This document shows, one piece after another, positions 35,301 to 45,207 of a stretch of DNA of 64,000 nucleotides (position 1 is its first letter; each line of letters begins with the position of its first letter). The notes beneath the pieces were generated by a model that was given only the letters and a program-made list of their open reading frames with translations, did no database searches and had not been told where the DNA came from. Both the position numbers and the translations under genes were made by a program. Origin of the DNA: Phlegmacium glaucopus (lineage: Eukaryota > Basidiomycota > Agaricomycetes > Agaricales > Cortinariaceae); NCBI GenBank assembly GCA_015039465.1, contig MU130133.1, positions 75,029-139,028 of the forward strand, in the 5' to 3' direction.

Positions 35301-36113
35301 ATGATGTGTTTGAAGATGGGAAACATGAATGAGCTTATGAATGTGCCAAGTGACGTCAAGGATACACCTTCAGTTCCAGCGACATGTGCAGTCGTAGGCA
35401 GCCCCCTTGTAGAACCACATGGAAATTTCAATCCCACTTTTGAACATGTGAGCTTGGAAATATCAAAGGCACAGTTCCAAATCATTTCGCCAACCACCTA
35501 TCTGGAGCTTAATGACAACTTTGAACTCGGAATCAAACACATTGAAAGCCTTCAAAACAAGGCAATCACAGATGGCCCCAACCCAAACTATTTTGTAGTG
35601 TGGGATAACAAAAGCAAAGCATTAAAGTTCTCTTGGCCTTTGTTCAAAAAAAGAGTACGTCAATATTTTCTTTGGAATTCATATACCTGATAACAACAAA
35701 AGGAATTGTATAGACAAAACAATATGATTGTAAGTGGTTTGTATTTCCAACAACTATTATCCATTTCAATGCGTGTATCAAACAATGTTCTAGCAATGGA
35801 TGATGAAGATTGGACACATGGTTATCTGATGACTGAGGAATATAAAGATGTGTTTGAGGATATCATTCCTAGATGGCGCATCTCGCCATTAGCCACATAT
35901 GACACCACCCAGAAATTCATCAAAGTGAATGATCTCAACATCATGCTGCAACACTCGTCAGTGCTTGTTCACTTTGAATTGAAACACTATGCGATCAGGG
36001 ACAAGAAGACGAACAGCATTGGTAGCAACACATTTACTGCACTTGCTACACAATTCAAGGTTATGGAGCATGAGCTGATTGTTGTCCGACCACTTACAAA
36101 AGCCAAATGCTAA
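35301..36113 (+). CDS. Hypothetical protein, about 229 aa, with a 16-nt microexon
   Basis: Exons 35301-35654, 35714-35729 and 35794-36113 join in frame. The introns are GTACGT..TATAG (59 nt) and GTAAGT..TCTAG (64 nt), giving 230 codons including the stop. The first exon may extend upstream, since the ATG chosen is only the first in this frame. The product is not recognised. It contains EISKAQFQIISPTTYLELND and, after the microexon, MDDEDWTHGYLMTEEYKDVF. The middle exon is only 16 nt, which is unusual but preserves the frame on both sides. A poly-C run lies upstream at about 35162-35175. It may be host or transposon-borne. Confidence 0.45.
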
Positions 36114-37101
36114 AGAGACCAACATCCCTTCCCCAATCACCTACCAAAAAAAAAGCCCAAATGGACGCTGTCAATGTGTTCCACCCTGGTAATGCATCCA
36201 ACCCCCTTGTTTTCAGTCCTGTACTTAGTGCTTGAAAGTCTGGTTAATTAACCAGAAAATAACTAAGACTGGACCAGACCTAACTGTGAAAAGACTGGAC
36301 TGCAGTTAGTGGTTAGTTGATTCTGAAAATGAAATAACCGGTTATTTTGCAGTTAACTGACCATTAAAAAACCGGTTATAACTGGTTATAATTGACCCTA
36401 TTATACCCCTTCAAAATGCACCTAAAAATGTGAGAAATGCTAAAAATCTGACTGAGTTATGGTCAAATCTCTAAAATATTGGCCAAAAATAGACTTTCAA
36501 GAATGTTATCATAAATTTGTCAATTCTTCATCAAATTTAGTGTTCTTGGGCTCATTTTAAAGCTACAATGCATGGAAATAATGTTTATTGAGAGAAATAT
36601 GTATGGTCTTGCCTGGTTATAACCAGTTTTTCATTTTTTCGGTCCTAACTGGTTAGTAACTGCAACTAACCGGTTTTGGTCGGTTATTTTTAGTCCGGTT
36701 AGGTTATTTTGGGTTTGGGAACAAAGCCTAACTGGTCTCAGTCTTGGTTAGAGCCCCTGGGTGTTGAAATATGACTCCTGCCACTACCTTAGATTATGTA
36801 ATTTTATTTAATACTCTGCAGTAAACAACAATAAGACTTCACTTTGAATTTGTAGCTTGTCGCTCATTCGCCATCGCGCTGCCTTGTCTCAGTTATTATT
36901 CCAACAGGTTATGGGCCCCGCTAGTGACTGATCTCTTCAAGTCCACATATCCACATTTTCAAGCTTTTTATGTGCATTTTTGTGTTTTTTCAGCCCTCTC
37001 TGTGTTTTTTTTGTGCCATTTTTTGCATTTTATGTCAACAAATTGTGTTGAGAACTATCTCCACATCCATTTACACTTGTCTAGTACCCTTCCTTGGCAA
37101 C

Positions 37102-38000
37102 ATGGATTGTGCTGTTATGCTCTCTCTCCCCAAACTCACTGGTGACAACTGGTATGAATGGAAGAAGGAGGTTGAGACTTACCTCATGCTGATTGGTCGT
37201 GGGGGGCACTTGGCTAGTGCAAATCCTGGGGGTGAGAAAGGATTGGAATTGGAGCTCCAAGATCAGAAGGTATATGCCACAATCTGGTTTCTAGTTGATC
37301 CAAATCACTGCTCCCCAATCATTGCTACCAAATCTGAGAAGGAAGCCTGGGCTAATCTTGTCTTGGAATACCAGAAGGATAGTGCAACAAATCGAATCCA
37401 TCTCCGCCAACAATTCTACTCCATCACTCATGACCCCTCCATTTCCATTTCCAAATTCATCAATAATGTGTTCTCGATTGTATGGAAACTTGATGCCATT
37501 GGTCACAAACCTGATGATCTTGAGGTTAGCAACAAGATCCTCATTGGTCTAGATCTATCCTGGGCTCCAGTTCATACCACTCTTATGCTTTAGCCAAAAT
37601 CCCTGACCATCAACAAAATTACTTCAGCCCTCTGGCAATATGAGGCAAACAAATCGATGGCAGAATTAGTGGTGAAGAAAGAGCATGGTGATTTGGCATT
37701 GTATGCCAGAGGAAAAGGGGGTGGATCAAAGCAGAAAGGGAGAAATTGTGATCATGATGAGGATAAAGGTTTTGATTGGGGGAATTCAAAGAATCACGAG
37801 GGGGTGTGTTTTAGATGAGGGGGTGTGTTTTAGATGAGGGGGTGTGTTTTAGATGAGGGGGTGTGTTTTAGATGTGGACGACCAAATCATCAAGCTTGAT
37901 CCTGCATTGAAAACATGCCAGAAGATGTCAAATGCAAAACACTCAACCACTCTGACTCTGCTGTCATTGCTGCTCTCAATGATGAACATATGGAGACCCT
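37102..38000 (+). pseudogene. Copia gag with zinc knuckle, interrupted
   Basis: From the ATG at 37102 the frame reads LPKLTGDNWYEWKKEVETYL and continues as a Copia-type gag (UBN2/retrotran_gag family) to a TAG at 37591-37593. The same frame then resumes (PKSLTINKITSALWQYEANK) through a Lys- and Gly-rich region to a CCHC zinc knuckle of form CFRCGRPNHQAxSC with one internal stop. Three extra 19-nt units sit just before the knuckle. Gag would form the particle and bind the RNA, but at least two stops break this copy. Confidence 0.75.
37797..37876 (+). repeat. 19-nt tandem repeat within gag
   Basis: Three full copies and one partial copy of GGGGGTGTGTTTTAGATGA lie at the first codons of the zinc knuckle. 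Each repeat shifts the frame by one and adds a stop. Confidence 0.85.
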
Positions 38001-38737
38001 TTTCACATACACAGCTATTTGTACCGACTCTGATGAGCCAACCTCCACACCTACATCCTCACCTCACCCAGAACCAAACCTCACTTTGGTGGTACCAGAG
38101 ATCAAGAAGAATTGTTGTCCAATACATTGCTCCAAGAAATGTGAGCACAATTCTTTCAGTTTTCAATTTTATTATCTTTTTTGTGATACTTCTTCATTCC
38201 CAACTTTGCACATTCCTTTTACATATATCAATTTACATATACCACATTCATTACTTTTATTTTTCTTTGGTTACAATATGGGGGTGTCAGGATTCAGGGG
38301 GTGTGTTGAAATATGACTCCCACCACTACCTTAGATTACATAATTTTATTTAATACTCTGCAGTAAACAACAATAAGACTCCACTTTGAATTCGTAGCTC
38401 GTCACTCGTTCGCCGTCGCACTGCCTTGTCTCGGTTATTATTCCAACACTGGGCACCAAATAACCAGACCTAACCGGACTTTCAAGCACTACCTGTACTA
38501 ATCTTAACCTTCAAAGCTGGCGCAACCAATTCCAATATAACTGCCGTCGACCAATTGTGTTGAAATTTTGGGGTCGGATTAAAGAACAAGAGCTCGACTG
38601 GTTACTAGGCACACAGGAGGAACTAGTTAGAGCGGGGATACGCAATGTATTGGTTTAATTCAATGAGGGATACTGCCCTCAAGAGACTAGTATATATACA
38701 AAAGTAAACGAGGCTGTGAGATAAGGCAGTGCTACAA

Positions 38738-39682
38738 CATCAGGAAAAATGATTTTGGCCCTAGGTAGCCTTGGGTAATTTGTTAGTATCACATCACTAC
38801 TCAGGACATCCCAGGACACCCCAGGACACCTCAGGACACCTCAGGACATCCTAGAGCAGCACAGGTAAAATTTTGAGTGTCACCCATTTTCTCAGGACAC
38901 TTTTAGTGTATCCTGGTGCATTGACCATCTGGACCAAATCACATCAGGAGGCCCTGGGAGTCCCTTAGAATTTATGAATTTTGCTAGAAAATCTTTAACC
39001 GCTGCGTCCAAAAAAGTATTTTGCAGTTTTCTAAATAAGGAGAGCTGCTATTAATATAATTTAAACATATTCAGGGTCCTAAAACAATTCTCTACCATCT
39101 TTAAAAAATTTCCTTTTTTGGAATTTATGTAATCTACCCTGACCCAGCACCATATGCTTGAAATCATGCTTATCTGTGATCATGTGACCAATGGTCTGTG
39201 CGCCATCCAAAAGATATATAAACCACCCACAATTTTGTTTTCTTATTCCTACTTCCCCAGTATTATACTAGTATATTTATGTATCACTATTTTATTATTA
39301 TTTTATTACTAGTACTATATATGATGTTTAGAATAATTGAATATAATTTTATTGTTATTATTATTATTCTGTTGTGTGAGACCACTCAAATATCTGGTTT
39401 ATATATGTTTTCTAGCATCAGATCCAAAGGGACTAAGGTTGCCTCAGGATGCTCTCAGGTTGCCTCAGGTTGCCTCAGGACGCTCTCAGGTTGCCTCAGG
39501 ACGCTCTCAGGTTGCCTCAGGACGCTCTCAGGTTGCCTCAGGTTGCCCCAGGACAGCCTAAGACTTTTCATACATAGGTAACTTGCACCCCAGGGCGACC
39601 TCTTGACCTGAGCGCCCTGAGCTGCCTGGGGCACCCCAGGACATTTCAGGACAGCCTAGGGCACAAGTCATTTTTCCTGATG
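38738..39682. mobile_element. TIR element nested in the solo LTR
   Basis: The ends CATCAGGAAAAATGA and TCATTTTTCCTGATG are inverted. Inside each end lie arrays of short AGGACA/CCTCAGG motifs. No transposase frame is present. Comparison with the intact related LTR places it between CTT and GTAG, with at most a 2-bp duplication (AA), so the superfamily is unclear. Confidence 0.65.
39428..39560. repeat. 21-nt tandem repeat
   Basis: About five copies of GCTCTCAGGTTGCCTCAGGAC with minor variants lie in the subterminal region of the nested TIR element. The related AGGACACCTC array is at 38808-38865. Confidence 0.85.
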
Positions 39683-39980
39683 AAGTACATTCCGCTATTG
39701 GTCAGTATCCAGCTGGCTCATGATGATGCAATATGGTGCGATAACAACATGATTAGATCAAATATTCCAAAAAATTGAACACACAAAAAGTATCTCAAGA
39801 ACATGAACTTTCAAGGGTGGATGCAATGAAGCAATGGCAACCCACAGTGAGACCTCCATTGCCAAATATCCATTGACGAAAAAACAAAAACAGAAGAAAT
39901 AAACAGTCATAAATTAATTTCATAGTGTTTGACATCCTTTCCTTTTGTATGTATAAAAATGAATACAAAAATCGCTTAGT

Positions 39981-40666
39981 CACCTCAATCACACGATATT
40001 CGAGGCTTATAAACCTTGCATAGGGGGGGGTGTTTGCTAGGCTAACAAGCCTCAATTATTAATAACCCTACTACTGGGGGTATTGTCAACATTTAATATG
40101 TTTCAGGAAATGCTTAGGCCATCAAAATGTGATGTGTTGTCATCACTTGTCAGCTTGGAGATCATCCCATCCCTCCCTCGCGCCCATCACCATCAAGGTA
40201 CCGCCCATCGTCTCTCTGACAGGCAGCGCTAGTGTCTGCACGCCTTTCCTCCTCCCTCCTCCCGCCTTCCTCCCGCCTTCTCTTGGCTATAATTCGGCAA
40301 CCGGTTATTTGGCTGACTTCGGCTGAATTCGAACGTCAACCAAATACTAACACGTCTTCTCATCATCACTACTTGTGTCCTCCTTCCTTCCCTCCCCACT
40401 TCCCTCCTTCCTTCCCTCCTCGCTTCCCTCCTTCCCTCCCTCCCTCCTTCCTTCCCTCCTTCCCTTCCTCTATTCTAGCTATGGGTGGTTGTTTGAAAAC
40501 TGTGATTCATTATACGAAACGCAATCCTGGTGACTGCGGCATGCTGTTACAGTGTTTCTGCCTCCTTGCACACACGCCTTATGAGTTTATATAAACTCCT
40601 TCAAAAGGTGAGCCTCAGTCAATTTTGTTCACAACCTCTACGTGCTAACTACCATGACTCGCCAGG
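39981..40666. repeat. Left terminal inverted repeat of the KDZ element
   Basis: This 686-bp repeat closely matches the inverted right TIR. It includes a TATA-like TTTATATAAACTCC (about 40585) and ends inside a copy of the first four transposase codons (ATGACTCGCCAG), followed by GAAATCTAA. It is about 60 bp shorter than the right TIR because its CCTTCCCTCC tract (40378-40470) has fewer units. Confidence 0.9.
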
Positions 40667-41083
40667 AAATCTAACAAGTTTTTCCCATATCCTCGTACCA
40701 CCATCACCACCATCGCCCTCACCATCGTTCGCGGTCACTATGTCACCACTCTTGCCGTCAATGTTACTCGTTTCCATCTAATGAACTCTTCCAACTTTGT
40801 CCCTCTCCTTTCGTCTCTCCTTCCTAGCCACCTCTCTCGTCCTTCATTATTTCTTGCTCCTTTGTCTCTTTGCCACCATACTACTTCATTTGTTGTCGCC
40901 ATCTCTGTATATGTTCCCTCACATTGTCACCATGTCGTCCATGTATCTTGGACTGTTTGCTATACCTTAATCACGATTCTGGATGTTTGTACTCAATGTT
41001 ATTATATCAATTAAACCCCAAATTTTGTGCTTAGTTACGGATGCTCAGTTATGGAGTAAAGTTTAGTAGCAATGATGATGAAG
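40667..41083. other. KDZ interior next to the left TIR
   Basis: No gene is seen. The stretch is pyrimidine-rich, with CACCATC repeats near 40700, and ends in the 3' region of the HMG-like gene. It may hold that gene's terminator. Confidence 0.4.
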
Positions 41084-42965
41084 CTACTTAGACCTGCTAC
41101 CTCTCTTTTTCCCTTTATCCGAGCGTTCCTTGCAGGGTTTCTTGGTCATAACGACAGCGGAGCCATCAACAGATGTCACTATGGAATTGATGAATGTCGT
41201 TGATGGACCCTGTCGACGTTGCTTGCTAGGCGAAAATTGATCTGACTCATAATCCCTTAAATGCTTGGCACCATTCGCAATGACACCGTTTGATGTGAGG
41301 ACAGGAGGAAGAGTTGTAGATGAGGCATTGGGTTGAACAAGGGCAGGAGTTACAGATGGAGGGTCAATGGATGAAGTGGTGGGCTGAGAAGGGGCAGTAA
41401 GTGGCAACGACGGCAGCTCAGGAGGACAACTGGTTAAATTGGAACTGTTGACAGTGGCGGTGGCTTGATCGGATCCAGAGTTGACAGCATCAGGTACTGG
41501 AAGAGGACCCGAAGAGCTGTCAGGTGTAAAAGCCATGACATCGTTCTCACAAGAAGTTGGCAAAGAGTCAGGATAGGGGCTCATAGATGTTGAGGAAGAG
41601 GCTGGAGAAGGGTCTAGGGGTGTAGAGGGAGAGGGCGGAGTGGATGTAGAACAGGTCCCAGGCCCACAGGTCTGCTCAAGAGATTTTTCGAACCGTCTAT
41701 TGGACCACTCAGTTGCTTCTGCTGTGGTAAGCTTGTAGAAATGAGCAGTACCCGACTGCCAGGCATCGTGGAGAATCTTCAGCTCAGTGAAAGTGCGCAC
41801 ATCGCCTGGTGAGCAGAAGAGGCAAAGTGGCCAACCCTTGATAATAATCCCATGTTTTGCTGTCATGTTGTCGTCAAAATTGGTGTACATTACCCGAGTC
41901 TTCGATCCTGTAATTCTCTCTTCATGATTTTAGCATATGAAAAGAAAAAAATTAAAATACCCACCAAGTTTGGACGTTATGAGAGCAGATGTCTTCTTCT
42001 TGAGCTTGATGAAAGTATTCTCACGTTTGGCAAGCACACCTAAGAACATAAATCAGTTAAAAGGAAAATTTAGAGACCATGGGACTTACCTTCGACTCCT
42101 GAAAGACAGAAGCATTCAAATTTGCCAACAAGGTCGGCAAGGGAGTGCTTAAACGTGAGGGAAAAAAAGTCTTCCACCTTCTCACTTGTTTTAAAAAAGA
42201 AAGGCTGATTGTAACGGTCCGATGAGGATCGTACAGCAACAAGCAACATCTCTGTTCCCGTCCGTGAATAAAGCGCCGACATCTGAAAAATAATGAGATA
42301 TGTGGTGACAAAGAATAATAGAAAAAAGAAACAAAGTAAATTATTTACCTCTTTCACGATGCTGTCAATATTAGCACGTGTGTCATGGAAGGCATTGAGA
42401 GGGACATGATGAGGAGCAACGGCCTTTGCCTCTCGATGCTCCTTCAGGTCCGCCATTGTGTCTTCAGTTGCTTCAACGCGCTCTGTCTCTGACATGCCGC
42501 GCCAGACTTCTGCAATAGCAGCAGTCAGTTCGTTGGCTTTGAAGCGTGGAGCACCAGGTCTGCATAAATAACTAGTCAGAAAACACTTACAAATTTCAAA
42601 GAACAAAACATACCATTGTTTCGGCGTTCCAGCTCGAGCTTACAGAAGGCATTCCACCGTGACGTTGATCGCTCATTAACCTTCATATGAGAACGCTGAA
42701 TGATATCCTCAAAGTAATAGTTGGTATCATGCTTTCCAAATTGCTCACGGAGGGCTTCAGCTTGATCCCAAATGACCTTTTGTGCAGCAGCGAGAGCCAC
42801 TGCATATGCGTCGCGGCTTTCTTGTCGTTTTTGTTGAGCTTGTTTGCGGTCTGCGTTTGTGGGTTTAACCCGATTGTCAGTCTCTTTTCTCCGGCGAGCC
42901 AGGGGGCGTTGGTTGGCAGTGCCGTTTCAACGGTCATGGTGCCTTTCAACAAGGTTAGACGACAT
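41084..42965 (-). CDS. HMG-box-like accessory protein of the KDZ transposon
   Basis: Minus-strand exons can be followed from about 42926 to a stop at 41084. The order is a basic N-terminus (LARRRKETDNRVKP), an HMG-box-like segment (NERSTSRWNAFCKLELERRN then LTAAIAEVWRGMSETERVEA), a conserved middle (MSALYSRTGTEMLLVAVRSS then VEDFFSLTFKHSLADLVGKF), VMYTNFDDNMTAKHGIIIKG, and a long Ser/Pro-rich tail ending in Lys/Arg. Three of the introns have standard signals and keep the frame. Two doubts remain. The ATG at 42965 is followed by an in-frame TGA (42927-42929) after 12 codons. The first intron also needs an unusual acceptor to stay in frame. A role in binding or bending transposon DNA is inference from the HMG-like segment. 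Confidence 0.65.
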
Positions 42966-43099
42966 CGTCAGCAGAACGAACAGGCAAAGAAAAATCAGCA
43001 AAATAACCATGCAACAAAACAACACGTGATGAATTTCAGATACTGTCTTACATCAGAGGGAAATAGAGGGTTGAGTTATCTACTGACCATATATTATCT
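42966..43099. other. Spacer between two KDZ genes
   Basis: This short region between the third gene's stop and the HMG-like gene's start is the likely promoter of the latter. No TATA box is obvious. Confidence 0.4.
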
Positions 43100-44944
43100 T
43101 CAGGTACTATGCTCAATGTTATGCTCAATAACGTCCCAGAGCCATTCTGCTTCCATCCAGGGATAGCCATGTGCAGAAAGAGCCTCAGCAAACGCAGCGG
43201 CAGAGGTAGATGCATGTGCAGCTGCAGCAATAACTTGGACCGTTTCACGTGTATAGCCATGGCTAACGAGATAACTTTCAGCCAGGATCCCTAACGATGC
43301 TGCCTCGGAACAGCTTGTCATGGGTCGATAGAGGACACCAATAATCCCAGTGAAGTCTCGTACAAAAGACGAAACCGTGTTGACACTGGATTCAAGGTGA
43401 CGAGAACTACCAGCTGCATGACTAACCAGAGGTACATGGTGACCACGAGAAGCCTTTGGTGACCTAACAGGCGATGGTGTATGTGATGTACCATCTGTAC
43501 AACCTTTAGAAGGGCAGATATAGGCTACAGGAAAATAAATGGTACATACCTCGTTGCTGGTGTAAAGAAGCTGACATTTTTGAGGATGAGGCTAGTGGGA
43601 TCACGATGTCTTCATGATTGCGTTCCATGCTGGTCGCAGGTTTGACCAGCCATCTGCGAGTCGCTGTTGGTGTACCAGGCGCTTTCTGTAGAGGGGAATA
43701 GTATGAACGGGGGGATTGGACAGGGAAAATGTCTTGAGAAAGGTCTGTCGTTGTATATAATAAGGTAAGCAGGTTGTTTCTGTTGCAGTAAAGCTGCGGA
43801 CTCGCCTTTGATTTCTTCAGCATCCATAACAAAGCCCAAATTCCACATAGCATCCGTATCTCCTTCCAGGATCAAAAAGATGAGACATGTTCGTAATGAA
43901 TCGTAACGCCGGAACTTGTTAAAACGTTGGCCGTTGACTTCCTGTGAGAGCTCCCTGGAGAAAATAGCCACGGTTAGTGAAGCACAAAGGTTGTATCTGA
44001 AAAGACTTACCTGTGATTTTGGTAGATAGTGCGCACACCATCTCTACGAAGAACATACCAGCGCTGGTTGGTCACGAGGTAGTCAATATCTGGTCGATCA
44101 AAGATTTTGCGAGCGAACTCTGCAGGATTCTCGTGAGATGTTCTGGAGCCCAAGGCAATCAAGATTTTTGTGAGACTTGGAGGTCTTTACACTCCCCCAG
44201 GGAATCCGACAGAGTCCGAGCGGATCCGAGCGGATCCGAGCAGAGTCCGAGCGAGTCCGAGCACTTTTTGAGTGTATTTGAGTGTATTCCAAGCAGAATT
44301 TGCTCGGAATCTGCTTGGACTGCTTGGACTCGCTCGGACTCACTCAGACTCACTCAGACTGGAACCTATATACCTCTCCAACCTTATCAAAACCCTAACA
44401 AAACCTTAAAAAAACCTTAAAAAAACCTTAACAAAACCTTAACAAACTATATACCTCCCTGACCTTAACAAAAACCTTAACACAACCTTAACAAAAAACC
44501 TTAACAAAACCTTAAAAAAACCTCAACAAAACCCTAACAAAACCTTAACAAAACCTTAACAAAACCTTAACAGAAGTATTTTCCCAGCCAATTTGTGTCT
44601 TATTTGCTTGGATCCACTCAGAATATGCTCGGACTCCTCGGACTCCACTCAGAATTTGCTCGGACTCCTCGGACTCCGCTCGGATCCGCTCGGACTCCTC
44701 GGAATCCCTGGGGGACTGTAAATTACTGGAGACTTGGGTGGAGTTTCTCGGCTTCAGATTGAGTTTGACAGACTATCAGAACTGGAAATAGATATTGTCG
44801 CTCAAAGAGTGGTCTATCAGGACGATCAGATTGATTCAGTAGTTATAAGTAGAGCGGGAACAGAACGGACAATTCATCTAGTGTGGTAATTTGAGGCGCT
44901 GGTCCTCCCACCACTACACAATGTAGATCAACCGACTTAGACAT
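43100..44944 (-). CDS. Third KDZ-borne gene, unknown function
   Basis: Clear exon text on the minus strand runs from IFDRPDIDYLVTNQRWYVLR, then DGVRTIYQNHR (to 44011), across a 56-nt intron (GTAAGT..CCAG) to ELSQEVNGQRFNKFRRYDSL and GDTDAMWNLGFVMDAEEIKG. It continues through a Ser/Pro-rich part to SEAASLGILAESYLVSHGYT and a stop at 43100. A possible start, MSKSVDLHCVVVGGPAPQI, lies at 44944. A MITE (44190-44718) interrupts the 5' part. One junction (near 43800) could not be resolved. The WYVLRRDGVRTIYQ..NGQRFNKF pattern faintly recalls the N-terminal RNase H1 (viroplasmin-like) fold, but this is a weak guess. Confidence 0.5.
44190..44718. mobile_element. Tc1/mariner-like MITE inside the KDZ element
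   Basis: The ends CACTCCCCCAGGGA and TCCCTGGGGGACTG are inverted and flanked by TA on both sides (44188-44189 and 44719-44720), the Tc1/mariner signature. Inside each end are arrays of CCGAGC/GCTCGG. The centre (44390-44575) is an array of CCTTAACAAAA-like units. No transposase is present. It lies in the third KDZ gene, so it inserted after the KDZ element formed. Confidence 0.8.
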
Positions 44945-45207
44945 AGTAAAAATAGCAAGGTATTGATAAAGGGAACCTGAACGACTCAAAGCAAGAATTG
45001 GGAGTACTTGAGAGAAAGAACAAGCAGAATGCTATTTATGATTTGTTATCTTTGACAGATCGTCACAACAACATTCTTCTCAAGAAGTCACAAAGGCCTC
45101 ATGGATGTGGCATGTATTTCCCATGAACGATCTTATTGTATTAATGAACAAATGATGCAATATAACGATCCTTTTGATAGTAAGTAAGTGAAGTAAGGGG
45201 TGAAAAA

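Larger units (their letters stand above)
36762..38448 (+). mobile_element. Gag-only Copia-type LTR retrotransposon
   Basis: The LTRs lie at 36762-36906 and 38304-38448 (145 bp each, TGTTGAAATATG..TTCCAACA) and differ at a modest number of sites. The 5-bp duplication CTGGG lies at 36757-36761 and 38449-38453. After the left LTR, GGTTATGGGCCCCGC fits a primer site complementary to initiator tRNA-Met, and a purine-rich GGGGGTG run precedes the right LTR. The interior holds only gag and a zinc knuckle. It is non-autonomous. Confidence 0.88.
36226..38491. mobile_element. hAT-type MITE with GGTTA arms, carrying a Copia insertion
   Basis: The ends TAGTGCTTGAAAGTC and GACTTTCAAGCACTA are inverted. 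The 8-bp duplication CCTGTACT is exact (36218-36225 and 38492-38499). Once the nested Copia element and its 5-bp duplication are removed, about 574 bp remain. The arms are GGTTA/TAACC arrays, and the interior GTTCTTGGGCTCATTTTAAAG matches the 27631 element. No transposase is present. Confidence 0.88.
38558..39772 (-). mobile_element. Solo LTR interrupted by another element
   Basis: The left part (38558-38737, from TGTTGAAATTTTGG) and right part (39683-39772, to TATTCCAAAA) together give about 270 bp. This matches the 269-bp LTR at 32412 in inverted orientation. AATTG flanks the whole (38553-38557 and 39773-39777). The terminal CA has mutated to AA. A TIR element splits it. Confidence 0.65.

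Noticed and set aside
39428..39560. Regularly spaced repeats that might suggest a CRISPR-like array
   Set aside because: The repeats are contiguous 21-nt units without unique spacers, in a eukaryotic transposon.
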